Assembly: GCA_018268255.1 (NCBI GenBank)
Contig: JAFDWX010000006.1
Location: 124,001-188,000 of the forward strand
Length of the DNA stretch: 64,000 nucleotides
DNA from: Armatimonadota bacterium
Lineage (GTDB): Bacteria > Armatimonadota > Fimbriimonadia > Fimbriimonadales > Fimbriimonadaceae
Reading direction: 5' to 3'
Position numbers and translations under genes: made by a program
Shown: one piece after another, positions 42,424 to 51,602 of the stretch
How positions within the stretch are numbered: position 1 is the first letter of the stretch
How the letters are laid out: every line of letters starts with the position of its first letter
The notes under the pieces: model-generated
What the model was told of the DNA's origin: nothing
What the model saw: only the letters and a program-made list of their open reading frames with translations
Databases searched by the model: none

Positions 42424-43560
42424 TTATGCACCCTCCCGAAAGACCCACATTCCGCCTTCCTCCGGCGATGGGTCAGGTGATTTGAGAGCAAAGTCCACTC
42501 CGCGTTTGAGATAAGCGACAACCTCGGGTGGGAAATCCTCGTCGGTTGTTTCTCCGGCAGATTTGTTCTCGGCTTTGTACTTTTCCGCTTCGGCATTGGT
42601 GAGATAGCCCTTTTCGACGAGATAGCTCTTGCAGACCGCGATAGGATCTCGATTGCGCCCGCGCTCCACCTCTTCGACGGGCCTATACTTTGCGGCTCGG
42701 TCGTCGTCGTGGTCCCCGTGTCCGTATGCACGGAAGGTTTTGCACTCGACGATGCTCGGCCCTTTCCCTGATCGGGCATAGTCAACCGCTTCCATCACCT
42801 TATCATAGACATCGAACACATCTTGCCCATCGGCAATCGATCCGGGGATCCCGTACCCGTCTGCTCGACGAGCGAAATCCTGCAGCGGATACTCAAGGTG
42901 AGTTGGTGTACCGTAAGCCCAGTGGTTGTTCTCGATAATCGTCACGACAGGCAATTTGTGAACCGCGGCAAAGTTGATGGCCTCATGAAACACCCCCTGC
43001 GCAGTGGAACCCTCGCCATTGTAGGTGAGGATCACCGCGTCGCCTCCGTCTAATCGGTCCGCGTAGGCAACTCCAGCCGCAACGGGAATCGTGCCAGCAA
43101 GCATCGAGGTCGAATGGATGATGCCAGCGGACTTCTTGCCGATGTGCGACCAGTTGTCCCGCGCGCGTCCGGGCGATCCGGATTTACACCAAACCTGAGC
43201 GCAAACCTCCTCAATGGACATGGCTCTCCGGTCCGGATTGTCCCAGCCACTCCTCAAATCCTTCATGAAGAAGGCAGGCATGTCCCGGTGAATGGGCGAA
43301 ATCCAGTCGGTCGACTTGAGGCCGAACAGAGAACCTACAAGAACGGCCTCTTGATTGTGCGAACTGTACAGCGTGCCGCGGAGGCGCCCTCTCTTCTTCT
43401 CCTTGATCAGTCGGACGTCAAAGTACCGAGCAAGATAAAGCTGTTTGAGGATTTCAAGGTGATCTTCAGGGGTCAGCAACGTTCGAGGGAGTCGCTGCTC
43501 TCCTGGGGCCGCGTCGGCGGCTTTCGATTTGGCTGAACTGGCTGTGGGTGTCAACGTCAT
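42424..43560 (-). CDS. pdhA: 2-oxoacid dehydrogenase E1 component, alpha subunit
   Basis: A 378-residue ThDP-dependent subunit. The ThDP motif is YNGEGSTAQGVFHEA to ENNHWAYGTP. The region SPIHRDMPAFFMKDL resembles branched-chain oxo-acid E1 as much as pyruvate E1, so the substrate is left open. The first about 25 residues are Ala/Ser-rich and possibly flexible. GGAGA lies just before ATG 43560, a short spacing. Confidence 0.92.
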   Translation of the reverse strand: MTLTPTASSAKSKAADAAPGEQRLPRTLLTPEDHLEILKQLYLARYFDVRLIKEKKRGRLRGTLYSSHNQEAVLVGSLFGLKSTDWISPIHRDMPAFFMKDLRSGWDNPDRRAMSIEEVCAQVWCKSGSPGRARDNWSHIGKKSAGIIHSTSMLAGTIPVAAGVAYADRLDGGDAVILTYNGEGSTAQGVFHEAINFAAVHKLPVVTIIENNHWAYGTPTHLEYPLQDFARRADGYGIPGSIADGQDVFDVYDKVMEAVDYARSGKGPSIVECKTFRAYGHGDHDDDRAAKYRPVEEVERGRNRDPIAVCKSYLVEKGYLTNAEAEKYKAENKSAGETTDEDFPPEVVAYLKRGVDFALKSPDPSPEEGGMWVFREGA

Positions 43561-43696
43561 TCTCCGAACACGCGACTGCGTGCCAATCTGTAGGGAAGCT
43601 AAAAGAATACCTAAACGTATAGTTTCATCGCAATCCGGACGATTTGCTCACAATATGTACACGGTTCATATTCTCGGCTCTTGTTCCATAAGAAAA

Positions 43697-43729
43697 AAGC
43701 CCCTGGTCCCTTCTAGGGGCCAGAGGCTT
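43697..43729 (-). terminator. Rho-independent terminator after the thioredoxin fusion gene
   Basis: A stem of AAGCC...GGCTT, CTGG/CCAG and CCC/GGG with one C-A mismatch and one T-G pair closes a 5-nt loop (arms 43697-43710 and 43716-43729). The minus strand continues with TTTTTCTTAT. It lies 20 nt past the stop at 43750. Confidence 0.85.
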
Positions 43730-43749
43730 GAAAAGTTGACTGAAAGTGG

Positions 43750-44727
43750 TCAGTTTCCAACAATTTTTCGAATTTCCGCAAGATACTCCGCGACAGGCAC
43801 GTAGCCCACAAATCGACCGATCTCGGCACCGGTGTTGTCGGTGACAATCGTCGTTGGCATGGCTTCGATGTTGTACTTTTCTGCAATGTCCTTTTGGGCA
43901 TCGACATCGATCTTGAGGAAGACAAATTCCTTGGAGAGAGCCTTGAACTCTGCTGTTGAGTGGACATTCTTCTCCAGCATCTTGCACGGACCGCACCAGG
44001 TTGCGAAGCAGTCGATCAGGACCTTGCGGTTCGTCTTGGTAGCTTCAGCCAACGCAGCGTCGTAGTCGGTGAACCAGTCGGCAGATGCCAAATCAGCTTC
44101 CTGAATTTCCTTGCTGCCCTCTGGAGCTTTGAGGGCAAATGCGTCTTTACTTGCATCGGCCTTGAGGAGCAGCGACGTGAAGTCGATGACGCTTGTCTTA
44201 TCGCTGGTTGTGAGTTCGATCGTATTCTGCTTGAGATCGCCGTTACCTGCGAACAGGAAGGTCAGGGTCTTACCAGTGTTGGAATCGACCACGGTCTTGA
44301 CCGGCGTAAGTTCCATTCCTTTTCGGCGGACTTTATCGCCAACGGTGGCGGCGAGGTTGTCATAGGCGTTCTCGGAGAAGAACGGTGCCCACATGCGGAG
44401 CGCAGGCTCGGCGAACAAGTTTTGGATGCCAGTTGCATCGACAGCCTTGGTGTAGTGCTCTTTTTGGGCTTTCATAAAGACCATCATCTGGTCTCCATTA
44501 ACCGTGATCACCTTGCCTGGCATGTCGATCTTGACCATGTTCGGCTTGGCAAGTTGAACCTTGTAAGTCCCCTTAGAACCACCGATTTCCTGAACGGTAT
44601 AGCTTGCTTCCAACGCGTTGGCGCTATGGATAGCGCTGACATACTTTGCGAGCGGGGCTGGGAGCGATGCTGATGCGAGTGCAGATACTGTGGCGAGAGC
44701 CACGATAAGAACTGTCTTTGCCTTCAC
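43750..44727 (-). CDS. Secreted LolA-like domain fused to thioredoxin domain
   Basis: From GTG 44727, with GGAGGAATTTC just before it, the product is 325 residues: a signal peptide (KTVLIVALATVSALASA), a LolA/DUF2092-like beta domain (about 25-200; KGTYKVQLAKPNMVKIDMPGK...) and a C-terminal thioredoxin domain with ATWCGPCKM (about 235-243) and cis-Pro in MPTTIV. The LolA fold normally carries lipoprotein acyl chains. The fusion could bind a lipid or lipoprotein and reduce its cysteines; this is inference. The open frame runs to 44841 but the earlier residues are not credible. Confidence 0.8.
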   Translation of the reverse strand: MKAKTVLIVALATVSALASASLPAPLAKYVSAIHSANALEASYTVQEIGGSKGTYKVQLAKPNMVKIDMPGKVITVNGDQMMVFMKAQKEHYTKAVDATGIQNLFAEPALRMWAPFFSENAYDNLAATVGDKVRRKGMELTPVKTVVDSNTGKTLTFLFAGNGDLKQNTIELTTSDKTSVIDFTSLLLKADASKDAFALKAPEGSKEIQEADLASADWFTDYDAALAEATKTNRKVLIDCFATWCGPCKMLEKNVHSTAEFKALSKEFVFLKIDVDAQKDIAEKYNIEAMPTTIVTDNTGAEIGRFVGYVPVAEYLAEIRKIVGN

Positions 44728-44839
44728 GAAATTCCTCCAGTTGTATAGCGTTATTACTATACTGATTATTCTACAGGCGAAAATCCCTTCGGCCCCTCTT
44801 TTCTGACCGCAATTTTCAGAACAAGCCCATAATCTCCCC

Positions 44840-46216
44840 ATGACGCCCTCGCGGATGTTGCTAGTTGTCCTGCTGCTCTATGTTGTTTTGGCAAGCGCAT
44901 TCAACTTGGCAACACCGTATCGAACGCCAGGGATTTTGCTTCTCCAACGGGGGGCAGATGGCGGGCCGCTTCCAGTTGCTGACGTGGGAGCGCCCGATGA
45001 GCGACAACACGCGAATTACATCCAATACTTACGTGAGAACCGGTCGCTTCCCGTGTTTAAGCCGGGTGCGGCAGACCTGTACGAAACGTATCAGTCGCAC
45101 CAGCCCCCACTCTATTACATCACCGGCGCGATTTGGTCGGCAATGACGGGTGCGGTTCCCGTTGATCCAGAAGCTGGTTTCCGCCTCCGCTTTCTCAACA
45201 CGATCTTTGGAGCGTTGACCCTGATCGGAATTTACTGCTGCGCGACTTGGAGTGGTGAAGGTCGAAAGATGTGGGGCGTTCTCGGAGCTGCTATCGCAGG
45301 TCTTATGCCGATGTTTATGGCACTGCACGCGGCCGTAAGCAACGATCCAATGCTGATATGCCTATGCACATGGGCATTTGCATACATGATTCGGCTGGAT
45401 CGTACCGAACTCGGCTGGAAACACTGGATCATGCTCGGGACTTTGTTGGGCGCGGCGATGATCACCAAAACGACCGCATTGGGGTTGATTCCTCTGGTCG
45501 GTGGGCTGGTGTGGGTCAATCGAAGCAGGCCTGGGATCTTGCTCCATGCTGGAAGCGCCGTTTTGCTATCAATCTTGATAGCAATGCCAGTTTGGATTCG
45601 GAATCAATCACTTTATGGCGATTTATTCGCACTTAAAGCGTTCCGCGAGGCGTTCACCGGGAACCCAACGCGCGAGCAAATGATCCAGATGGTCCAAATG
45701 ATGCGTGAGGCAAAAGGACTGAGCCCAGCTGGTGCCCCCCAGGACTATTGGTTGAACTGGTTCGGCTGGTGGACTCTGCGAAGCTTCTTCGGCGCGTTCG
45801 GCCAGATGGATATCTTCTACGGTCCGAACATTTACCGTGGACTCGGAGCTCTGGTCGGGTTGACCGGTGTTGCAGGCTACCTGCGTAAGCGTTCTGTGGG
45901 AAAAGGTGACGTGGAGACGGATGGTCACTACTCCACCCTAGCGTGGCTTTTCGTCGCGATCATCCTCCTGCTGTTCCTGCAGTTCAATCTGACGTACTTC
46001 CAAGCCCAGGCACGATATCTCTACCCCGCTGTAGCACCCATCAGCCTGGGAATTGCGGCCGGCATCTTGGCTCTCGCCGGACGATATCGCGCGACGGCTG
46101 TTTGGGTCGTGATCTGCAGCATGGCATCCTGCGGATGGCTTACGCAGGACTTTCTAAAGGGCCAGTTTGCGATTCGATTGTTGCCGCAGGGACATCAATC
46201 TCAAGAAAAACAATAA
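44840..46216 (+). CDS. GT-C-type polyprenyl-phosphate sugar transferase-like membrane protein
   Basis: A 458-residue protein with about ten helices. The first external loop has GAPDERQHANYIQYL, an acidic Asp-Glu motif with a following His, then YQSHQPPLYYI, a pattern of ArnT/PMT-like glycosyltransferases that use lipid-linked sugars. The acceptor is unknown. ATG 44840 has no Shine-Dalgarno sequence; CATAAT lies 6 nt upstream. It ends about 58 nt before the next STN-protein gene. Confidence 0.75.
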   Translation: MTPSRMLLVVLLLYVVLASAFNLATPYRTPGILLLQRGADGGPLPVADVGAPDERQHANYIQYLRENRSLPVFKPGAADLYETYQSHQPPLYYITGAIWSAMTGAVPVDPEAGFRLRFLNTIFGALTLIGIYCCATWSGEGRKMWGVLGAAIAGLMPMFMALHAAVSNDPMLICLCTWAFAYMIRLDRTELGWKHWIMLGTLLGAAMITKTTALGLIPLVGGLVWVNRSRPGILLHAGSAVLLSILIAMPVWIRNQSLYGDLFALKAFREAFTGNPTREQMIQMVQMMREAKGLSPAGAPQDYWLNWFGWWTLRSFFGAFGQMDIFYGPNIYRGLGALVGLTGVAGYLRKRSVGKGDVETDGHYSTLAWLFVAIILLLFLQFNLTYFQAQARYLYPAVAPISLGIAAGILALAGRYRATAVWVVICSMASCGWLTQDFLKGQFAIRLLPQGHQSQEKQ

Positions 46217-46274
46217 ATCGCCCGCGCGAACCTTAACTGATTTTGCGTCCGTAATGTACGCTGAGAAAACTACT

Positions 46275-48506
46275 ATGACCTGTTTGTTGCTGGCCCTGAC
46301 CATAGCTTTCCAACCGGCCCCGGAAACCTCGCCGATCCGTGATGGCAAAGTAACTTACACCCACAAGGCAGACAATGTAATCAAAATCCTGGAGGATTTC
46401 TCTAAAAAGACGGGTTTGCAGCTTGAGGCTGGCAAAACACTTGCCAATACCGTTCTCCTTATCGACGTTGCCGATATCCCACTTCAGGATTTCTACAGCA
46501 GACTCGCATCCGAGTGTGAAGCCGAGTGGACGACAGAGAATGGGAAGTTATTCCTTAAGCAACTTGCTAGAAATCAGGTCAGGAAGTCTAAGGCGGAAGT
46601 AGAACAGACAGCCAAACGATTGCGTGAAGGCATCGATAAGCTTAAGAAACAAGTTCCCACAGATCAAACCGACGAGCAGCTTGAAAAACTTGCTAAGGAC
46701 ATGGGCGTCGCAGAAAAGGCGATGCAGGAATACGATGGCAATGGCGAATATCCCTGGCAAAAGTATCAAAAACTACAAAGCCAGCAACCCATTCGACGTG
46801 CTGCTGTGGAGATCATCTCTCAACTGAGTATCGAACAACTGGCCCAAATGCTTCCTGGAGATCGGCTCGTCTTCACCTATCACCCCACCCGAATGCAGCG
46901 TCAACTGCCAGCCAATTCACAACAAGTTTTCAAGAAATATCTTGATCAACAGGCGAAGTACAGTATCTATCAGCAACAGGTACAGCGCGAGATGCACCCG
47001 GAGTGGTACGGGTCGAGTGGAGACGATTTTACGCCTGTGGCGCCGATAACTGACGCGCGAGATGTTTCTTTAGTGATCGCCCTGCCCGAAGCGCTGAACT
47101 CACCTGCGAATTTTCAGATCAAATTTCAATACGCCGTGCAATATCCTGGTTCGGCAGACGATACCCCCCAGGCCCTGCCTGCAAATTACCAGGCTGAATC
47201 TTTTGATCTAAACCTCACCGAGATGGATCCGGAGACTTTTGCAGATCTTGAAAAGAATTATCACGCTCCGGAAGGTGGTGATAAACCGCTAGAACTTTCT
47301 GCTGAAACCCAAGTGTATATCGACGCTCTTAAGGCGATAAAAGACCCTGCCAAGCGAACAAAGGAACAATTGGATCTGATTGGCAATCCGCAAGTTTATG
47401 AGCCCTTAAGCTACTTACCCAGCGAGATTTTGCTCACGTATTCTAAGTGGAAAAAAGCCCAAGTTCTGCTTAAGATGTCCGATATGCTTTGGATGTTGGG
47501 AGGTTGGGATGGGTTCTTTGAAAAGACCTTGGCCGGCATCGACAAGTTCATGACTGTGTACAGAGAATTTCACGGTCTTGAAATCCGCGATGGTTGGTTG
47601 ATTCAAGATACAAAGCAAGTCTTTTGGGACCAGCTCCCCAAGACCAATCTCAACCGGTCGGAAATTGGGAAAGTGATCCGTGCCTCGATCGCGTCAGGCG
47701 ATTTTGATCTGGACTCTTTTGCAGAGCTCGTTGCGCACACTCCTCGCGAAGATGGCGGTTCATTAAGCCTGGCTGAGCAGGTAATTCGATCCTCTGGGAT
47801 TACGCAGAATCAGTACTCTATGGAGCGAAACTACTCAGTATTACGTTTCTACGGCTCGTTAACTCCTGACCAAAGAAAACTTCTGAGGGATGGGGGATCG
47901 ATACGATATGGCTCCTTGGATAACGCACAACGAGAAGCCGCATTTCAGCTGGTTTTTGGTGCAGATGCTCGGCTGAAGCCGCTCAACCAGGAAAATGTCC
48001 CGGTTCAATCAGGGGATGATAGCTTCTACGAGTACGGAATTTACTCTGACGGAAATCCAGGGAGCGAGCCGACGACCGTTTGGCCAACAGGTTTTCCGGA
48101 TACGGCGGTCATTACCGGTAAGGCCGGGTCCAGTGTTCTGTTACGTCCTATCCGACCCAATCAAGACTATTTTGAAACGTGGACAATCAACACTGCTGGG
48201 CAGCAATTGTACTATTTTGACCACCCCGAAAAGTTTGAATGGATTCGTGACCAAGAGAAACCGACTAAGTTCTCTATCATTAACACATCGGACATGTACT
48301 TCTCGATTCCGATCTCCAAAACACTAACTGCGGAATACCGGATGAGAAATCTCAAACCTGCAGGAAATTCCCAATCGCTTTCCCTGAATGAACTTCCTAC
48401 AGAGATTCAAGCGGCTATTAAAAAGTCCTACGATGAAGCGGCGGCGAGTTACAAGGACTACACGCCAGGCCAAGACTCGATCCCAAGGGCTAAACCCAAA
48501 CCCTAG
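46275..48506 (+). CDS. Large secreted STN-domain protein, paralog of the 39095 gene
   Basis: From ATG 46275 the protein has 743 residues: a signal peptide (MTCLLLALTIAFQPAP), an STN-like domain (about 25-100; KADNVIKILEDFSKKTGLQLEAG), a Lys/Glu-rich coiled region and a long unassigned middle. YHPTRMQRQLPAN corresponds to NHPTQMQRKLEAK in the other paralog, and both contain an LTPDQRKLLRDG or LTQGQLDELRQG segment at a similar place. An in-frame ATG at 46254 is possible. Its stop overlaps livG on the other strand by 4 nt. The exact function is unknown. Confidence 0.65.
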   Translation: MTCLLLALTIAFQPAPETSPIRDGKVTYTHKADNVIKILEDFSKKTGLQLEAGKTLANTVLLIDVADIPLQDFYSRLASECEAEWTTENGKLFLKQLARNQVRKSKAEVEQTAKRLREGIDKLKKQVPTDQTDEQLEKLAKDMGVAEKAMQEYDGNGEYPWQKYQKLQSQQPIRRAAVEIISQLSIEQLAQMLPGDRLVFTYHPTRMQRQLPANSQQVFKKYLDQQAKYSIYQQQVQREMHPEWYGSSGDDFTPVAPITDARDVSLVIALPEALNSPANFQIKFQYAVQYPGSADDTPQALPANYQAESFDLNLTEMDPETFADLEKNYHAPEGGDKPLELSAETQVYIDALKAIKDPAKRTKEQLDLIGNPQVYEPLSYLPSEILLTYSKWKKAQVLLKMSDMLWMLGGWDGFFEKTLAGIDKFMTVYREFHGLEIRDGWLIQDTKQVFWDQLPKTNLNRSEIGKVIRASIASGDFDLDSFAELVAHTPREDGGSLSLAEQVIRSSGITQNQYSMERNYSVLRFYGSLTPDQRKLLRDGGSIRYGSLDNAQREAAFQLVFGADARLKPLNQENVPVQSGDDSFYEYGIYSDGNPGSEPTTVWPTGFPDTAVITGKAGSSVLLRPIRPNQDYFETWTINTAGQQLYYFDHPEKFEWIRDQEKPTKFSIINTSDMYFSIPISKTLTAEYRMRNLKPAGNSQSLSLNELPTEIQAAIKKSYDEAAASYKDYTPGQDSIPRAKPKP

Positions 48507-49300
48507 ACAGCTTCGCCGAGGTACGCCTCGATCACTTTGGGGTTGTTGCGAATCTCGGCGGGACCACCCGATGCTATCTCGACGCCGTGGTCGAGTACCA
48601 CGATCCGTTCGCACAGGTTCATCACGAACTTCATGTCGTGTTCGATCAGAAGGACGGTCTTGCCAAATTCATCTCTGATTCTGCGTACGGTACGCATCAA
48701 CTGCTCGGATTCCTGAGGATTCATACCCGCAGCGGGTTCGTCCAGCAGCAGAAGCGTTGGGTCGGTGGCCATTGCTCTCGCAATTTCGAGACGCCTTTGC
48801 TTTCCGTAAGGCAAGTCGCAACTTCGCACGTCAGCAATATCCTCCAGGTCCATCACTTTGAGCAGTTCCAATGCGCGAGCCCGGATTTCACCAGTCTCCT
48901 TAATTGCCGAAGGTAAATAACTCAGCGCGGAGATGAATGAGCTTTTTTGCCGAAGCGAGCCTGCCACCACAACGTTCTCTAATGCGCTCATCGAGCTAAA
49001 GAGCCGAATGTTTTGGAAAGTTCGAGCGATTCCCATTTCGCAGATACGATTGGGCGCCTGTCCGTTGAGTACAGTGTCTCCGAACTTAACGACTCCTGCA
49101 GTGGGCTTATACACGCCGGTAATCAGATTAAAGCAGGTGGTTTTTCCCGCTCCGTTCGGTCCGATAAGTCCGAAAAGATCGCCCGATTGAATCGAGAAAC
49201 TCACGTCTCGGACGGCAAAGAGCCCGCCAAAGCGGATGGTGGCCTTATCAAGGGTAAGGACGGCCTGGCTCAAGCCTCTGACCTCCTCAGCGAGCCCCAT
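48503..49300 (-). CDS. livG: Branched-chain amino-acid ABC transporter ATP-binding protein LivG
   Basis: A 265-residue ABC ATPase. Walker A is GPNGAGKTT, the signature is represented by [17 protein letters not shown], Walker B is [11 protein letters not shown] (LivG style, with PAAGMNPQE), and IEHDMKFV is the switch region. It pairs with LivM and LivH below the membrane. It overlaps livM by 31 nt. A second ATPase, LivF, would normally follow but is absent; the next gene is convergent. Confidence 0.93.
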   Translation of the reverse strand: MGLAEEVRGLSQAVLTLDKATIRFGGLFAVRDVSFSIQSGDLFGLIGPNGAGKTTCFNLITGVYKPTAGVVKFGDTVLNGQAPNRICEMGIARTFQNIRLFSSMSALENVVVAGSLRQKSSFISALSYLPSAIKETGEIRARALELLKVMDLEDIADVRSCDLPYGKQRRLEIARAMATDPTLLLLDEPAAGMNPQESEQLMRTVRRIRDEFGKTVLLIEHDMKFVMNLCERIVVLDHGVEIASGGPAEIRNNPKVIEAYLGEAV

Positions 49301-50436
49301 CCGAACTCTCGATGACCGAGAAGTCCTTGAGGGCGAACCAACATCAGAACGACGAGGGTCACGGCAAAAATCACCAATCGAATGCGCGATCCATCAGTCG
49401 AGGCGTTTGCCAACGTTGGGATGAACGCGAGCACCTTACTGAGCACCACAGTGAGTATGATGCTGCCGATGATCGCACCGGGGTAAGCAATCCGTCGGGT
49501 CGATGGAGTGTGCACGTGCTGGCTGACGTAGCGGACTGCAACGACTCCTGCAATGATCGAAATCGCCGCAGCGACGAGCCCCGCCATGGAAATCTGTTGG
49601 ATATCCCTGAGGAACTCAGGCAGTGTTGAGAGGAGAATAGCTGCAATTACCGATCCGGTCACGCTTCCGGAACCTCCCAGCACGACCATCGTGAGAATGA
49701 TGAACGAGACGTCCATGGTGAACATAGTTGGGATCAAGAAGCCCTCGTAGTGGGCGAGAAATCCTCCCGCCATTCCCGCAAACGCCGAGCCAAGGACAAA
49801 AGCCGCCACTTTGGTCCGAGTGACGTTAACTCCCATCGCCGAACTCGCAATTTCGTCCTCACGGACGGCGAGAAAACCGAGGCCATGAGCGGTTTGGAGG
49901 AGGTTGCGGCACACTGCGATGCTCGTGATCGCAAGGAGCCATGCAAGCCAAATCATGGGTGTGCTCATCTTAGGCTCGACAGCCATGCCACTGGCGGCTC
50001 CAACGACCTTAAGGTTTTGCGTTACGATGCGGATGATCTCTCCGAACCCGAGGGTGACGATTGCGAGATAGTCACCTCGAAGCCGCAAAGAGGGAAGTCC
50101 TACCACGAGTCCTGCCACACTGGCCGTTACGCCTCCCACCAGCATCATCAACGGAATCCACAAAGCGAGCCCCAAAGGCTGCGATTTGTAGAATGTCACT
50201 GTCGCCAATCCCGCGGCATAGGCCCCAACCTGGTAAAAAGCGGCGTGCCCAATCGAAAACTGACCAGTGATTCCATTAATCAGGTTCAGGCTCACCGCAA
50301 GGGTTATGTAGAGTGCGGCCAGCACCACCAATCGAACGATGAAGTCCTTTAGATTTTCCTTGGCGAACCAATCAATCAGGAAGCAGCCTCCGACTGCCAG
50401 GGCGATAGAGGCCAGTCGACGAATCCAGAAGCTCAA
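49270..50436 (-). CDS. livM: Branched-chain amino-acid ABC transporter permease LivM
   Basis: A 388-residue membrane protein with about ten helices and the family sequences LINGITGQFSIGHAAFY, GDYLAIVTLGFGEIIRI and AVREDEIASSAMGVNVTRTKVAAFVLG. With LivH it forms the translocation pore. Start and stop overlap with LivH by 4 nt, so the transporter genes form one operon. Confidence 0.93.
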   Translation of the reverse strand: MSFWIRRLASIALAVGGCFLIDWFAKENLKDFIVRLVVLAALYITLAVSLNLINGITGQFSIGHAAFYQVGAYAAGLATVTFYKSQPLGLALWIPLMMLVGGVTASVAGLVVGLPSLRLRGDYLAIVTLGFGEIIRIVTQNLKVVGAASGMAVEPKMSTPMIWLAWLLAITSIAVCRNLLQTAHGLGFLAVREDEIASSAMGVNVTRTKVAAFVLGSAFAGMAGGFLAHYEGFLIPTMFTMDVSFIILTMVVLGGSGSVTGSVIAAILLSTLPEFLRDIQQISMAGLVAAAISIIAGVVAVRYVSQHVHTPSTRRIAYPGAIIGSIILTVVLSKVLAFIPTLANASTDGSRIRLVIFAVTLVVLMLVRPQGLLGHREFGWGSLRRSEA

Positions 50437-51602
50437 ACCTTTTCCACCTTTGCAGATCCCAAAAGGCCGCCGGGCCGGAACATCAAGACTCCGATGAGGA
50501 TAAGGAAGGCAACAGCATCCTTATAGTCTCCCCATCCCACCCAAATAACGAGCGATTCGGCGACGCCCATGAGGAGCCCTCCCAGAACCGCGCCAGGGAT
50601 GTTTCCGATTCCGCCCAGAACAGCTGCGACAAAGGCCTTAACTCCAGGCAACAGGCCGTAAAACGTGTCGATTTTTACTCCGCTGATGAACGTCGCGCTC
50701 ATCATGGCCCCCGCTCCCGCCAACGCGGATCCCAGGATGAAAGTGAACGTGACCGTGGAGTTCACGTTGATTCCCATCAACGATGCGGAGTCGAAGTCGT
50801 GTGAGACGGCTCGCATCGCGCGGCCCTGCTTGGTGAACATGACCAAATGTCGGAGAATCGCCATGAGGAACATGGTGACCACAAACATAATAAGCTGGCC
50901 TTTGGGAATTGTGACGGAGACTCCAGAGTTTGCGGCAGCTCCTTTTGCTTCCTCATAGGCATTGCGGGCCTCAAAGTAGTTGTTCCTGAGCGCGGTGACA
51001 GTCGGGCCAGGTTCTTCGCCCGATGGAACGCCCGACAATGCCTCGTTGTAGGCCTTTTCCGTAGCAGTAGCCTCTGCTTCTAAACTCGACGCTTTATCTG
51101 CCAGCGGTTTCGCAGGAGGCTTGAGATAAAAGGTCATGCTGTCAGAATAGGGATTGACCTTCGCGTTAATGTTTGGCGGAGGCGCAACCGGCAAAAAGAG
51201 CTGCCCCCCGAATTGAAGCAGGAGCGAAAGTCCGATTGCCGTGATCAAGCTTGCGATTCGTGGCTCATTCCGTAATGGTCGGTAAGCGAATCTCTCCAAG
51301 ATGACGCCCACCAGAGCACTGACGGTCATGCTGGCCAGAAGCATGGTGGGAAGCGCCCACCAAAACGTGTGGACTGGAGCGACCTGATTGCCGTAGATCA
51401 GCCAGGAAACAAAGAGGGCCGTATACGCGCCGAGCATGTAAACCTCGCCGTGAGCGAAGTTGATCAGCCGCAAAACGCCGTAAACCATCGTGTAACCCAG
51501 CGCGATCAGCGCATATAGGCTACCGATGAGGATTCCATTTACAACCTGGGCCGGCAGGGAGCCAAAATTGACCCCTGCCGCAAACAAATGGTCAACTGCC
51601 AT
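50433..51602 (-). CDS. livH: Branched-chain amino-acid ABC transporter permease LivH with coiled-coil insert
   Basis: A 389-residue permease: NGILIGSLYALIALGYTMVYGVLRLINFAHG at the start and LLPGVKAFVAAVLGGIGNIPGAVLGG near the end. Typical LivH has about 300 residues. The extra about 80 residues (about 140-225; SLEAEATATEKAYNEALS and NNYFEARNAYEEAKGAAANS) lie in one external loop and look like a helical hairpin. It overlaps livJ by one base (TAATG). Confidence 0.9.
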   Translation of the reverse strand: MAVDHLFAAGVNFGSLPAQVVNGILIGSLYALIALGYTMVYGVLRLINFAHGEVYMLGAYTALFVSWLIYGNQVAPVHTFWWALPTMLLASMTVSALVGVILERFAYRPLRNEPRIASLITAIGLSLLLQFGGQLFLPVAPPPNINAKVNPYSDSMTFYLKPPAKPLADKASSLEAEATATEKAYNEALSGVPSGEEPGPTVTALRNNYFEARNAYEEAKGAAANSGVSVTIPKGQLIMFVVTMFLMAILRHLVMFTKQGRAMRAVSHDFDSASLMGINVNSTVTFTFILGSALAGAGAMMSATFISGVKIDTFYGLLPGVKAFVAAVLGGIGNIPGAVLGGLLMGVAESLVIWVGWGDYKDAVAFLILIGVLMFRPGGLLGSAKVEKV

